A DNA stretch of 54,398 nucleotides. It comes from Prochlorococcus sp. W8. Lineage in GTDB: Bacteria; Cyanobacteriota; Cyanobacteriia; PCC-6307; Cyanobiaceae. The translations under genes were made by a program, and so were the position numbers. Each line of letters begins with the position of its first letter. Within the stretch, counting starts at the first letter, position 1. Below the pieces are notes generated by a model. The model did not search any database. It saw only the letters and a program-made list of their open reading frames with translations, and had not been told where the DNA came from. The stretch covers positions 1 through 54,398 of the forward strand of contig ALPF01000031.1 of the NCBI GenBank assembly GCA_000291825.1, read 5' to 3'. Of the stretch, positions 9,411 to 18,352 are shown in pieces.

Positions 9411-9797
9411 TTAATCTTGGATATATTTAATATTTCTCGCAATGCATTCTTCAGCCTTTTGTAATTCTCTACCTAAATAGAGTGCATGATCTAGCTTAGA
9501 TATTAAAATTTCTTCCTTCTCAGAAAGTAAAATCCCAACTTCCTTAGCTGTGTGTCCAATGAAGATTTTATTATATTGTCTTATATTTTCATTCTTACAT
9601 GTTATTGGCATATTTGTATCTGGATCAATTGCCAGTCCCTTCTTGTTAATCTTATTGAGATAGTGTTCAACAATGATCTTTTTCTTAATTAAATCTACTT
9701 TTATTAGGAAGTAACCATTTGGATCTAACTTAATATTTCTTTTGGATAATTCTTTATCTATATTTTTTCTTGCATTTTCTGAGGAAATTAAATCCAT
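9411..9797 (-). CDS. DUF4346 protein
   Basis: A 128-residue soluble protein. It shows the hallmarks I associate with the cyanobacterial DUF4346 domain: LDPNGYFLIKVD near residue 24, EHYLNKINKKGLAIDPDT, FIGHTAKEVG and the C-terminal SKLDHALYLGRELQKAE...YIQD. Elsewhere the domain can be fused to pterin-binding (dihydropteroate-synthase-like) domains; here it stands alone. Function is unknown. It lies 43 bases downstream of the GNAT-like gene on the same strand. No membrane segment or signal peptide is seen. Confidence 0.78.
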   Translation of the reverse strand: MDLISSENARKNIDKELSKRNIKLDPNGYFLIKVDLIKKKIIVEHYLNKINKKGLAIDPDTNMPITCKNENIRQYNKIFIGHTAKEVGILLSEKEEILISKLDHALYLGRELQKAEECIARNIKYIQD

Positions 9798-9840
9798 CTA
9801 ATATTATTAAACTCATTACTTATCATATAATAAGAATTTT

Positions 9841-11004
9841 TTATTTAATAAAAGGGATTGAATTATTTTCTATTTCAATTTCATCAAAAGTCATTTTATT
9901 GGTTTTTTTAAGCCAATCACAAATTATCTTTTCCATGGCATTATTAAACCATTTGTGAAAACTTTTTGTACTTTTAGCATAAAATCCTCTTCTCCTTTTT
10001 TGTTTGCCTCCTGCCCCTGGATCAAATCTTTCAATATTGTTTGCGATTGCCCATTCAATTGGTTTGTAATAGCATAATTCAAAATGAAGATTATCAATTT
10101 CACTATTACATCCCCAATATCTTCCCCATAAATTTTTGTTATTTTTAACGCACATTGACATCGCGATTGGCTCATAAGAGTTATTTTCGTAAGCACTAAA
10201 AATTAGAAGATTTTCTTTATTCTCAATACTATTTTTAAAAAAATCAGAAGTAAGGTATTTACTACCCCATATCCCCCATTTAAGGCAATGCTGCTCGTAA
10301 AAAAAATGCATATCTTTTAAAACCTCTTCATTTATATTCCTACCCGTTAAGGTTTTTATATGAATATTTTTATTATTGATTGATTTTCTTTCTCTTTTAA
10401 TATTTCGTCTTTGATTAGAGTTGAATCTTAATAAATAATCGTCAAAAGATTTTTCAGATTGAGAGATCCATTCACTTCTTATATTCACCCAATCATGATA
10501 CCCCAATTCTTCTAAAAAATTGCTCCAATTATCATCAACATATAAGAAATTACAACTTAATATATTATTTCTTTTTGCAAAATTTTCGATTTTATCAATC
10601 AAAAAACTAGTTATTTTATCCCTATTCAAATTCTCTTCATATAAAAATTGATAACCTTCAATTGGACTATAAGGACTCATGCCAATTAATTTAGGATAAT
10701 AATTTAAATTAAGATCCTGAGCTAATCTTGCAAATGATTGATCAAAAATAAATTCTCCATAACTATGATTCTTAAGAAAAAGAGGAGCGATTGCACATAA
10801 TTCTTTTTTAGCTTTTCTATAAGCCAAAAAATAAAGGGGTTGCCAACCAGTTTCTCTCGCAACAGTATTAGATTTTTCGAGATTTTTGATCCAGGACCAT
10901 TCATAAAAGGGATTATTATTTTTTTTATTAAATTCATCCCAAATCTCTTTTTTGATTTCAGAAATGGAAAGTTTTATTTCTAAGTAATAATTATTTGCAT
11001 CCAT
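9841..11004 (-). CDS. GNAT-superfamily/peptidogalycan-biosynthesis-like protein (COG3146)
   Basis: The 387 residues match a GNAT-fold family with the typical landmarks NPFYEWSWIKNLEKSN and ETGWQPLYFLAYRK near the N-terminus. The C-terminal landmark is LWGRYWGCNSEIDNLHFELCYYKPIEWAIANNIERFDPGAGGKQKRRRG, where FELCYY and the FDPGAGGxxKxxRG block are most characteristic. Members are predicted acyl- or aminoacyl-transferases; the substrate is unknown. It is soluble, with no signal peptide. It lies 6 bases downstream of the RibD-C reductase gene on the same strand, in a run with the double PTPS protein. Confidence 0.82.
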   Translation of the reverse strand: MDANNYYLEIKLSISEIKKEIWDEFNKKNNNPFYEWSWIKNLEKSNTVARETGWQPLYFLAYRKAKKELCAIAPLFLKNHSYGEFIFDQSFARLAQDLNLNYYPKLIGMSPYSPIEGYQFLYEENLNRDKITSFLIDKIENFAKRNNILSCNFLYVDDNWSNFLEELGYHDWVNIRSEWISQSEKSFDDYLLRFNSNQRRNIKRERKSINNKNIHIKTLTGRNINEEVLKDMHFFYEQHCLKWGIWGSKYLTSDFFKNSIENKENLLIFSAYENNSYEPIAMSMCVKNNKNLWGRYWGCNSEIDNLHFELCYYKPIEWAIANNIERFDPGAGGKQKRRRGFYAKSTKSFHKWFNNAMEKIICDWLKKTNKMTFDEIEIENNSIPFIK

Positions 11005-11010
11005 AAAATT

Positions 11011-11682
11011 TTAAAATTCAAGAAATCTATTTATTTTTTTTATGTAATGTATAAATATTTCATTAGTTTTTAATTGCTTAAAAGATTTTATTATCCATTC
11101 ATTGTTAAAATCTAAAATTTTTTCATCTGTTTTATAAGGAAGCCATATATATTTTCCTCCAATAATTTTGGGTATAATTGTAATTTTTATTTCATCAATT
11201 AAATCCTCCATCATAAATGAATGTATTAGTTTTGCTCCTCCAAGTAAAGCTATTTTTTCAATCCCTTCTTTTTTTAAGTTTGCTAATGTTTGGAGCCATG
11301 AATTTTTATAAAAAAACTCTTTATCGAAATTTAAATCTTTGGTAATTTTTTTTGGATTTGAATTTATTAACCATCTTTTAATTGGCTGATTAAAATAAAT
11401 CCATTCTTTTTGAAAATTATTAGGGTTGCCAGCAATAATCGAAATGGGTTGCGAATCTTTGATTATAAATTTTGTTTTATCTATAAATTTTTTTATAAGA
11501 AATGTGCTTTGATGCACTTTAAGTGTACCTGATCCAAATATCGTGGCATCAACTTTAGATATAGCATTATTAAGTATCTTCTTATCTTCAAAACTCCCAA
11601 TATGAGCAGATTGATTTATGGGAAATGATAATCTTCCATCAATACTTGATGCAATAACTAAAATTATATTTGGTTTTTTCAA
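11011..11682 (-). CDS. RibD C-terminal (DHFR-like) reductase domain protein
   Basis: Only the reductase half of RibD is present (223 residues). The start PNIILVIASSIDGRLS, VDATIFGSGTLKVH and the nucleotide-binding ALLGGAKLIHSFM block are typical; the zinc deaminase half is absent. Stand-alone proteins of this type reduce pyrimidine or pterin substrates with NADPH. The start is a TTG at 11682 overlapping the stop of the double-PTPS gene by 4 bases (TTGA), so the two are translationally coupled. That coupling suggests a pterin or deazapurine substrate rather than riboflavin; this is inference. Confidence 0.8.
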   Translation of the reverse strand: MKKPNIILVIASSIDGRLSFPINQSAHIGSFEDKKILNNAISKVDATIFGSGTLKVHQSTFLIKKFIDKTKFIIKDSQPISIIAGNPNNFQKEWIYFNQPIKRWLINSNPKKITKDLNFDKEFFYKNSWLQTLANLKKEGIEKIALLGGAKLIHSFMMEDLIDEIKITIIPKIIGGKYIWLPYKTDEKILDFNNEWIIKSFKQLKTNEIFIHYIKKINRFLEF

Positions 11683-12605
11683 GCCTGAATAACTAAGGAG
11701 TTTTCGAGATTTTTTTGTAAAGAATTTAGAATACTCTGCTCAACATAGATTTCTGCAGCATTATTTGGACTTTCTTGTAGTCTAATCTTATGTAAATTTG
11801 CTCCAATATTTTTAATTGGCAAGGTAAGTATGTCTGCAATGTGTAATGCTATATTCTCGCAAGTTGGTACACAAGTTCTAAAGTATTCAATATCTTTATT
11901 CAAGAAAGTATGATCAAGCTGTTCAACAATAAGTTCGTCAATTATTGTTTGTAGTGATGGTAAGTCACATATCATTCCAGTTCTTGGATCAATATCACCT
12001 CTAACAGTAACATCTAGAAAATAATTATGCCCATGTCCATTAATTCTGGCACATTTACCATAAATCTTTTTGTTTTCACTTAGTGTGATCTCATCTTTAG
12101 CTAGTCTATGAGCAGCATTAAAATGAGTTTGAACTGTTAATAAAGCTTCCATTTTTTTTCCGTAATAATCCGCCCATAATGTAGGGCTTTCGTAAAGTTT
12201 TAATCCAGTTAATGGTAAATCATTTTTTAATCGATCCCAAATAATACTAACTAAAGCTTCTGTGGTAGGAAGTATTCCTGAATCTTTAGTTATGTCAAAT
12301 TCTGGCCAAACATCATTTAAGAATCGAAAGTTTAGGGGTTCAGTTACTTTATCTTTTATAGAATGTTTTACATCAGAAAGATTTAAAACCATTCCATAAG
12401 AATCAAGTTCGCCTCCCATCGATACAATTAGCTCATAATTATGACCATGTCCTGGAGCTAAACTGCATTTTCCAAATAGAGCAAGATTTTCTTCTGGGCT
12501 TTTCTCTGGAAGCCAGTAACGATGACTAGAGCTAAAACAGGCACGACGAGTAATCACGCATTCTCGCCCTTCACCATGTTTTGATTTGGAATGAAATAAT
12601 GACAT
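11679..12605 (-). CDS. Tandem 6-pyruvoyl-tetrahydropterin synthase/QueD-like protein
   Basis: Two T-fold PTPS domains in one 308-residue chain. Domain 1 (about residues 15-150) keeps the zinc histidines (SSSHRYW, GHGHNYEL) and Cys in FGKCSLAPG, but its catalytic Asp-His position reads LNFRFLND. Domain 2 (about residues 155-300) is complete: THFNAAHRL, YGKCARINGHGHNY, EQLDHTFLNKD and PTCENIA. The family makes 6-carboxy- or 6-pyruvoyl-tetrahydropterin from dihydroneopterin triphosphate for queuosine or pterin synthesis. The second half should carry the activity and the first half may be structural. It is divergent from aroK across a 50-base promoter region. Confidence 0.9.
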   Translation of the reverse strand: MSLFHSKSKHGEGRECVITRRACFSSSHRYWLPEKSPEENLALFGKCSLAPGHGHNYELIVSMGGELDSYGMVLNLSDVKHSIKDKVTEPLNFRFLNDVWPEFDITKDSGILPTTEALVSIIWDRLKNDLPLTGLKLYESPTLWADYYGKKMEALLTVQTHFNAAHRLAKDEITLSENKKIYGKCARINGHGHNYFLDVTVRGDIDPRTGMICDLPSLQTIIDELIVEQLDHTFLNKDIEYFRTCVPTCENIALHIADILTLPIKNIGANLHKIRLQESPNNAAEIYVEQSILNSLQKNLENSLVIQA

Positions 12606-12655
12606 GTTTACTTGTACTGTTACTATCTTAGAGTCTTAAATAGTATTTTGTCTGT

Positions 12656-13210
12656 ATGGAACGAAATTTCACTAATGGTCTTATAAAAAAATTAAGAGGA
12701 AGAAGTATATTTTTAATAGGAATGATGGGCTCAGGGAAATCATCAACTGGACCTGTTCTCGCTGAGATTTTGAAATATAAATATGTAGATCTTGATGTAT
12801 TAATTGAAAAATTAACTAAAAAAACAATTGACAAAGTTTTTAGCGAAGAAGGTGAGGAATATTTTCGAGATTTGGAAACTCAATGCCTCCAGGAAATTAT
12901 AAAATTACCATCTGTTGTGGTATCAACTGGAGGAGGGGTGGTTTTAAAAAAAGAAAATTGGGGTATTTTACGTCAAGGCATTATTGTTTGGCTTGACATA
13001 AATAAAGAGATTGCGCTTAATAGATTAAATTCTAAAGATAATATTAGACCCCTATTAAAGGGTAATATAGATCTTAAATATGAAGAAATTTTTGAAACCA
13101 GAAAAGATATTTATGCTCAAGCAGATTTAAGAGTAGAAATTAATAATGAAGGGGTGAAAAATGTAGCTGAAAAAATTCTTAATACTCTAAAAAAAAGGAT
13201 CAATAATTAA
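12656..13210 (+). CDS. aroK: Shikimate kinase
   Basis: The 184 residues carry the P-loop FLIGMMGSGKSSTGPVLA at about residues 19-36, DLDVLIE (shikimate-binding Asp), EGEEYFRDLE, STGGGVV (GGG loop) and NIRPLL (lid arginine region). It phosphorylates shikimate at the 3-hydroxyl with ATP in chorismate synthesis. The N-terminal 15-residue extension before the core beta-strand is common in cyanobacteria. It is divergent from the PTPS gene and convergent with the CRR7 gene, overlapping its 3' end by 4 bases. Confidence 0.95.
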   Translation: MERNFTNGLIKKLRGRSIFLIGMMGSGKSSTGPVLAEILKYKYVDLDVLIEKLTKKTIDKVFSEEGEEYFRDLETQCLQEIIKLPSVVVSTGGGVVLKKENWGILRQGIIVWLDINKEIALNRLNSKDNIRPLLKGNIDLKYEEIFETRKDIYAQADLRVEINNEGVKNVAEKILNTLKKRINN

Positions 13211-13464
13211 TTAGGGTCTATTCTGACTGCAAACCACTTTAAAGTATATCCTGGCTTGATCTCTAGTTCACAGGTATTCTCTAGGAAATCTTCTATATTT
13301 TCCTCCTTTTCAAAGTCTTCATTTTGATTTATTGTTGGAAAATCAACTTTAGGTAACCATTTTTTTAACCACTCAATTGCTTCTTTTTTAGTTACTATTT
13401 CTTCTTTTTTTTCAGGTTCCAATATTACAAAATGTTCTACAGATCTTATTAGTGGGTTTGACAT
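13207..13464 (-). CDS. CRR7-like protein (NDH-1 assembly)
   Basis: The frame is open to 13524, but similarity to chlororespiratory reduction 7 proteins begins at MSNPLIRSVEHFVILEPEK, so I start at the ATG at 13464 (85 residues). Typical features are the short N-terminus with HFVILE, an acidic centre, and a C-terminal half with LENTCELEIKPGYTLKWFAVRID. In plants CRR7 is needed for assembly of NDH-1, and cyanobacterial homologues are small soluble proteins. Its start codon shares CATG with the start of the divergent gene at 13463, and it overlaps aroK by 4 bases, so its promoter must lie inside the neighbouring coding sequence. Confidence 0.78.
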   Translation of the reverse strand: MSNPLIRSVEHFVILEPEKKEEIVTKKEAIEWLKKWLPKVDFPTINQNEDFEKEENIEDFLENTCELEIKPGYTLKWFAVRIDPN

Positions 13465-14179
13465 GTTTAAAAAATTTTTAGCTTTTATTTTAGTAATGAC
13501 TATTGTAATAATAAATTGCGACAAAGTTAATGCATTAGTAGACGAAGATGTTCAACAATTTCTAGAGAAAAGAGAAAGATCATGGCCTGATTGGAGTTTA
13601 ATCAAATTAAAAAAATCAGATATAAAAAAAGATCTTATTTACCCGGCTTGGTTTGAAGGTGATTGGGTTGTTTATTCTCAGGATCTCAATGATCTATCTA
13701 AAGATGCAGTAAAATATACAGTTCGTTTTATAAAAAATAAATCAGGCCAAATCGTAGGAGATAGAGCAAATAATTCTGAATCTATTGGAAAATCAATTCT
13801 TGGAGACAAACTCAAACAAGTTAAATCTGATCCAAATTCTTTTAATAACCAAATAATTTATTTACAGGATAATGAATTTATTGAGTCTAGGGTTACTGCT
13901 AGAAATCAAATTTTTGATGATGAACTTTTTTTTGCAGATGAATTTTTTATTCAATCATTTCATAAATCTGGGGTTACTAGATTAAATCAAGTTGAAACGA
14001 TGAGTAAATTTTATAAATGTAATAATAAAGGATTTCAGTCATCACAGTTAATAAAACCTGAGATTTGCGGTTTTCAATATCAAGCTACTTATGGTTCAAA
14101 AATAGGCAGCACCAATGTTAAGGCAATATCTACTAATAAATATAAATTAAATTTTAGATTTATTGGGACTGAGCACTAA
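13463..14179 (+). CDS. Secreted/lumenal DUF6816-like protein
   Basis: The 238 residues begin with a clear signal peptide (MFKKFLAFILVMTIVIINC; a Cys follows at about residue 19, so a lipoprotein is possible). The mature part has WPDWSLIKLK, YPAWFEGDWVVYSQD (a lipocalin-like first strand) and GFQYQATYGSK. I associate this with the cyanobacterial DUF6816 family of unknown function; the beta-rich pattern suggests a small barrel in the periplasm or lumen. Its start shares CATG with the divergent CRR7 start. It overlaps the convergent GST gene by 20 bases. Confidence 0.68.
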   Translation: MFKKFLAFILVMTIVIINCDKVNALVDEDVQQFLEKRERSWPDWSLIKLKKSDIKKDLIYPAWFEGDWVVYSQDLNDLSKDAVKYTVRFIKNKSGQIVGDRANNSESIGKSILGDKLKQVKSDPNSFNNQIIYLQDNEFIESRVTARNQIFDDELFFADEFFIQSFHKSGVTRLNQVETMSKFYKCNNKGFQSSQLIKPEICGFQYQATYGSKIGSTNVKAISTNKYKLNFRFIGTEH

Positions 14180-14885
14180 ATAGATCTTCTTCTAATCTAT
14201 CTCTCCAATTAAATAGATTTTCTAGATATGGATTATTAATATATTCTTGACAACCTTCTCCTGCAAGAATAGGCCCTGAAGAAGTAGGGAATTTTAAAAG
14301 AGAAAGTTGAGCTGCAATTGAAATATCTGCTATGGTAAGACTTTCTCCAATTATGAATTTCTTATTAATTAATGATTTTGATAGTGATTCTAAAATTTTC
14401 TGTAATTCAATATTAGATTTATTAGATAGAACTACATTGGATATTTTACTTAAATTTTTAAATGGTAATTTTTCAAAAATTCCTCTTATTGATGAGGGTA
14501 ATTCATTTGGAAGTAAAGCAGCTCTTAATTGTGTATTTTCAAGAGCTGATTTAATTAAGGCTTGCTTACAAATGGAAGCCATTGTTGTATCGGCCCAATC
14601 TTCAATAATTTTTGATTGTGATAAATGAATTGGATCTGAGGGAAATAACGAATTATTAGTATTTTTTGAATCTATGTATTCACAAATAGTTGAGGAGTCG
14701 CTAATAATTTGACCATTTTCATCCATTATTACAGGTAATTGTTTTTGTCCAGATATTTTAAAAATTTCTATTTGTCCAAGTGCTGGTGAAATTTCTTCAA
14801 CTCTATATTTAAGGTTTTTAGCATGTAAAGCCATCCTAGTTTTTAAACAAAATGCACTATGTTTAAATTGATATAATGTAATCAT
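14160..14885 (-). CDS. Glutathione S-transferase family protein
   Basis: The 241 residues have an N-terminal thioredoxin-like domain (MITLYQFKHSAFCLKTRMAL, KQLPVIMDENGQIISDSSTICEYID; the cis-Pro in LPV and the SDSSTI glutathione-binding block are clear). An all-helical C-terminal domain follows with FIIGESLTIADISIAAQL, the N-capping box region. A Cys/Ser pair in the first helix could serve catalysis, but the substrate is unknown. Cytosolic. It overlaps the convergent DUF6816-like gene by 20 bases. Confidence 0.9.
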   Translation of the reverse strand: MITLYQFKHSAFCLKTRMALHAKNLKYRVEEISPALGQIEIFKISGQKQLPVIMDENGQIISDSSTICEYIDSKNTNNSLFPSDPIHLSQSKIIEDWADTTMASICKQALIKSALENTQLRAALLPNELPSSIRGIFEKLPFKNLSKISNVVLSNKSNIELQKILESLSKSLINKKFIIGESLTIADISIAAQLSLLKFPTSSGPILAGEGCQEYINNPYLENLFNWRDRLEEDLFSAQSQ

Positions 14886-14938
14886 GTTGTTAAGGTTTTT
14901 AAAAACTTAGCTAAAAAAGTACACTATTTGTGGGGTTT

Positions 14939-15139
14939 ATGGGCGAATTCTTTTCTAATGTTGCAAGATATCCTAAATATTTAATTTCAATCATTGTCGG
15001 TGGACTAGTTGCCTTACTAGGACCATTATTTAAAAATATTGCAAACCCTTTTACCGCAATTGCATTAATATCATCCTTAATAAGTGCGATAATTACTTTT
15101 TTTTTCGTACTAAAAGCAATGACTAATCCAGTTGTCTAG
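14939..15139 (+). CDS. DUF751 small membrane protein
   Basis: 66 residues from the ATG at 14939 (MGEFFSNVARYPKYLISI); a GTG three codons earlier is possible. There are two hydrophobic helices (about 14-34 and 40-62), with the family-typical N-terminus FFxNVxRYPxYL and the sequence GPLFKNIANPFTAIALIS. It is a chloroplast Ycf33-like/DUF751 protein of unknown role. It begins a same-strand run with rbfA (9-base gap) and hemD. Confidence 0.82.
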   Translation: MGEFFSNVARYPKYLISIIVGGLVALLGPLFKNIANPFTAIALISSLISAIITFFFVLKAMTNPVV

Positions 15140-15148
15140 TAATTAATC

Positions 15149-15517
15149 ATGAATAATAATCGCCGAATCGAAAAAGTATCCTCTCTTTTAAAAAAAGAAA
15201 TAAGTTTAATATTAATGAATGATTTAAATAATAATTTAATTCTTGAAAATTTTGTTTCAATCACAAAAATTGAATTATCAGGAGATTTACAACATTCCAA
15301 AGTATTTATAAGTACATCAGCTGAAGAAAAAATTAAACAATTAATATTAGAAAATTTAAATTGTGCTAAGAATAAAATAAGATTTTTACTAAGTCAAAGA
15401 GTTAAGATGAGGAGAATCCCTGATCTTGTATTCAAGATAGATAGAGTTTTAGATCAAGGTATAGCGGTTTTAAAAGTTCTTGATGAATTAAGAGAAAAAA
15501 ATGGCAAAAACAAATAA
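15149..15517 (+). CDS. rbfA: 30S ribosome-binding factor A
   Basis: The 122 residues show RIEKVSSLLKKEISLIL near the N-terminus, SITKIELSGDLQHSKVFIS (the KH-like strand) and the C-terminal RMRRIPDLVFKIDRVLDQG-like block (here VKMRRIPDLVFKIDRVLDQG), all diagnostic of RbfA. It binds the small subunit near helix 1 of 16S rRNA and is required for late 30S maturation, especially in the cold. It lies between DUF751 and hemD on the same strand with very short spacers. Confidence 0.95.
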   Translation: MNNNRRIEKVSSLLKKEISLILMNDLNNNLILENFVSITKIELSGDLQHSKVFISTSAEEKIKQLILENLNCAKNKIRFLLSQRVKMRRIPDLVFKIDRVLDQGIAVLKVLDELREKNGKNK

Positions 15518-15535
15518 TCTCAATAACAAATAAGT

Positions 15536-16327
15536 ATGGGAAATTTACCATTAGATAAAAAAAATATTGTTATTACTCGTGCGAAAGATAAAATCTCTGA
15601 TGTGAAGGATTTGTTTAGTAAACAAGGTGCAAAAATATTTGATCTACCAGCTTTATTAATAGATTATCCTGATGATTTAACTCCTTTAGACAATAGCTTA
15701 TTGGATATAAATAAATTTCATTGGATTATTTTTTCTAGTAGTAATGGTATAAAATATTTGGAAAAAAGATTAACGCATAAGGGTCGCTCATTAAGAAACT
15801 ATGCAGGCAAAATTAAATTTGCAGTTGTTGGAAAAAAAACCTCAGAATGTTTAAACTCTTTAGGAATTCAAGCAGACTTTGTTCCACCAAATTTTGTAGC
15901 TGAAAGTTTATTAGAAAATTTTCCACTCTCACAAACAAAAGAAAGAATTTTATTACCTAGAGTACAATCAGGAGGGCGAAACATTATTGCAGAAAAATTG
16001 AGAGAAATGGGGGCAATAGTTGATGAGGTTGCATCTTATGAATCAAAATGCCCAAATACAATGCCAAAAGACACAGAAAAGGCTTTAAAAGAAGGGATCA
16101 TAGATGCAATAATTTTTTCGAGCGGTAAAACTGTTTTTAATTCGGCAGTTTTACTAGAAAAATATCTAGGGCATAAATGGCTTTCAATGATTGAAAATAT
16201 CCATCTATTAACTATTGGTCCCCAAACCTCAATAGCTTGCAATAAAGTTTTTAATAGGGTTAGTAGGCAGGCGGAAAGTCATACTTTTGAAGGTTTGTTG
16301 GATGCAACCATTAAATATTTTAGTTAG
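15536..16327 (+). CDS. hemD: Uroporphyrinogen-III synthase
   Basis: A 263-residue bilobed protein that cyclises hydroxymethylbilane to uroporphyrinogen III, feeding both chlorophyll and haem synthesis. The sequence is divergent, as usual for HemD. It shows KNIVITRAKDKISD at the start, WIIFSSSNGIKYLE, FAVVGKKTSECL, AIIFSSGKTVFN and LLTIGPQTSIAC, the SS(N/K)G and GxxT pattern of the two lobes. It follows rbfA by 18 bases and overlaps the convergent SRPBCC gene by 8 bases. Confidence 0.92.
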   Translation: MGNLPLDKKNIVITRAKDKISDVKDLFSKQGAKIFDLPALLIDYPDDLTPLDNSLLDINKFHWIIFSSSNGIKYLEKRLTHKGRSLRNYAGKIKFAVVGKKTSECLNSLGIQADFVPPNFVAESLLENFPLSQTKERILLPRVQSGGRNIIAEKLREMGAIVDEVASYESKCPNTMPKDTEKALKEGIIDAIIFSSGKTVFNSAVLLEKYLGHKWLSMIENIHLLTIGPQTSIACNKVFNRVSRQAESHTFEGLLDATIKYFS

Positions 16328-16790
16328 CTTTTTCAGAACAATAATTATTTTCAACAAGACCTTTAAATCTATCAATGTTAGCTTGTAATTCATTTGTTAC
16401 CATTTTTCCAAGTATGTTTTCTTCCATTAATCTTGCAATCATTTTTGGTAGTTCATAAGTAATGGATAAAGTAACTAAGGTTGATTTTTCATGATTTTTT
16501 TGAAACAAGACAGATCCTCTTGTGGGTAGACCACCCACCGATTCCCATTTAAGTTTTTCTAAATCAATTCTTTCCGTAATTTGAGCTTTCCATCTGAATT
16601 TAAAGCCATTTGCTGCGAGTGTCCATTCTGTTAAATCAGGTAGAGTAGAGGTTTCTTGATCAATCGTTTTTACTGATTCAATCCAACTCATCCATAGTGG
16701 CATTGAATCTAAATCACTCCAAGTATCCCAAACATTTTGAAGCGGAGCGTTTACTGTCGTTACTACATCATGGTTCAGCCAAGTACCCAT
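16320..16790 (-). CDS. SRPBCC/polyketide-cyclase-like protein
   Basis: 156 residues. The START-like fold is indicated by VNAPLQNVWDTWSDLDSMPLWMSWIESV at the N-terminus and a long C-terminal helix (NELQANIDRFKGLVENN). Family members bind hydrophobic ligands. Directly downstream of crtQ (2 bases) and on the same strand, so a role in carotenoid binding or metabolism is a reasonable inference. No signal peptide or membrane helix. The specific ligand is unknown. Confidence 0.85.
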   Translation of the reverse strand: MGTWLNHDVVTTVNAPLQNVWDTWSDLDSMPLWMSWIESVKTIDQETSTLPDLTEWTLAANGFKFRWKAQITERIDLEKLKWESVGGLPTRGSVLFQKNHEKSTLVTLSITYELPKMIARLMEENILGKMVTNELQANIDRFKGLVENNYCSEKAN

Positions 16791-16792
16791 AA

Positions 16793-18250
16793 TTAATTGA
16801 CTGAAAGATTTTTTGCTAGATCAACTTTTTTGTCAAGCATTACTGAAGCCGCCAAATGTCCGCTCATTGTTGCTCCTTCCATAGAATCTATATAATCTTG
16901 TTTAGTATAACTCCCCGCAAGGTAGAAATTCTCTATAGAGGTTTTTTGATTGGGTCTATAAGGTTCCATACCAGGTGATTCTCGATAAAGGGATTGTGGA
17001 ATTTGAACAACATTACTCCAAAGGAGTTTTAGGTTTTTAGATGATGGGAAAAGGTTACGAACTTCTTTAACTATTTCTGCTGTAATTTTTTCTGTAGATC
17101 TTCCCATCCATTTGTCACCTGGGGTTAATACGCATTGAAGGAGTGAGCCCATTCCTTCTTTTCTATAATCAACTGGACTAGTTAATGCTAAATCAGCAAA
17201 ACAACTAAACGAAGCATCAGCAGAGTATAAAAGATTATCTAATCCAGTAGGTTTTTCATTATTTTTATTAAAATTATTTAATTCAGTTACCCATCCATCA
17301 TATCTTAATTGGATTGTAGCTACAGCAACTGCTCTAAGTTTTTTTAAGCCTGCAAATTCATTAAATCTATACCATTCTTTGGGAATTATCTTTTTTATTC
17401 CAGGAACATCGCATGCTGCTAAATATTTATCTGCATAAATAAATTTTTCTTCCTTAGAATTTGAAACTTTTATTTTTTCTACTTTGTAAGAAGAGTTTGA
17501 TTCTTTAAAAATAATTTTTTCAACTTTATGATTGAGATGTATTTTTGCTCCTTTTTTTATAATGTAATCAACTATTGGTTGAGTGAGACATCTGTGAGGT
17601 GAACCTTTGAGTAAGTTTAATTTTGAAGCTTCTGTTTTAGCTGCAAACATCATGAAAATCGTTAGCATGCATCGAGCTGAAATATCTTCGCAATTAATAA
17701 ATCCTAATGCATAAGCTATTGGATCCCACATTCTTTCTAAGCTTCTTAGGCTGCCCCCATGATTTAAGAACCATTGTTTAAAGCTAATCTTATCTAGATC
17801 TCGTATTATCACCATCGCCCCCTCATAATCTATTAAGCCGCGAACTATAGGACTAGTTCCTAAAGCAAGTGCATTCCTAAACTTATCAACAATATTTAAT
17901 TGTTCTGTTGTAAAAAAAGCTTTTAAACCGTTAAAAGGTGCTCCAATAGCAAATCTGAAATCTAAAGATTTTAAATTCCCACCTTCGTTAATGAATAAAT
18001 GGGTATGGTCTTTGGGTAGTAAGTTGTCAAATGCACCAACTTTTTTCATTAGTTTGAATAAATTTGCGTAATTATAAAAAAATACATGTAATCCCATTTC
18101 AATATGATTACCTTCCTTATCAACCCAACTGCCAACTTTACCTCCCCAAAATGGACGACTTTCATAAATTTCAATTTCATGACCATTATCAACAAGATCT
18201 ACAGCAGCAGTTAAACCTGCTAATCCGGAACCAACTATTGCAATTTTCAC
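16793..18250 (-). CDS. crtQ: zeta-Carotene desaturase (plant type)
   Basis: The 485 residues have an N-terminal FAD/NAD Rossmann motif ([15 protein letters not shown]) and the desaturase signatures [48 protein letters not shown] and the C-terminal [23 protein letters not shown]. It introduces the C7/C7' double bonds of 9,9'-di-cis-zeta-carotene to give prolycopene, passing electrons to plastoquinone. The [12 protein letters not shown] and FYNYANLF features separate it from the paralogous CrtP (at 49.1 kb). It is probably co-transcribed with the SRPBCC gene, and its promoter lies in the divergent 102-base spacer shared with the Fe-S carrier gene. Confidence 0.95.
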   Translation of the reverse strand: MKIAIVGSGLAGLTAAVDLVDNGHEIEIYESRPFWGGKVGSWVDKEGNHIEMGLHVFFYNYANLFKLMKKVGAFDNLLPKDHTHLFINEGGNLKSLDFRFAIGAPFNGLKAFFTTEQLNIVDKFRNALALGTSPIVRGLIDYEGAMVIIRDLDKISFKQWFLNHGGSLRSLERMWDPIAYALGFINCEDISARCMLTIFMMFAAKTEASKLNLLKGSPHRCLTQPIVDYIIKKGAKIHLNHKVEKIIFKESNSSYKVEKIKVSNSKEEKFIYADKYLAACDVPGIKKIIPKEWYRFNEFAGLKKLRAVAVATIQLRYDGWVTELNNFNKNNEKPTGLDNLLYSADASFSCFADLALTSPVDYRKEGMGSLLQCVLTPGDKWMGRSTEKITAEIVKEVRNLFPSSKNLKLLWSNVVQIPQSLYRESPGMEPYRPNQKTSIENFYLAGSYTKQDYIDSMEGATMSGHLAASVMLDKKVDLAKNLSVN

Positions 18251-18352
18251 AATTTTTTTATTAAATATAACAAATCAATTATAGAAATAGTATCTTATGT
18301 GCAATCTTCTAACGATTTTTTTATAGTATTATTAATAAGTTAAATTTTCAAT

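Noticed and set aside
13463-13464. NtcA or RpaB (HLR1) binding sites in several spacers
   Set aside because: I looked for GTA-N8-TAC and paired TTACA motifs in the main promoter gaps and saw no convincing match, so none is reported.
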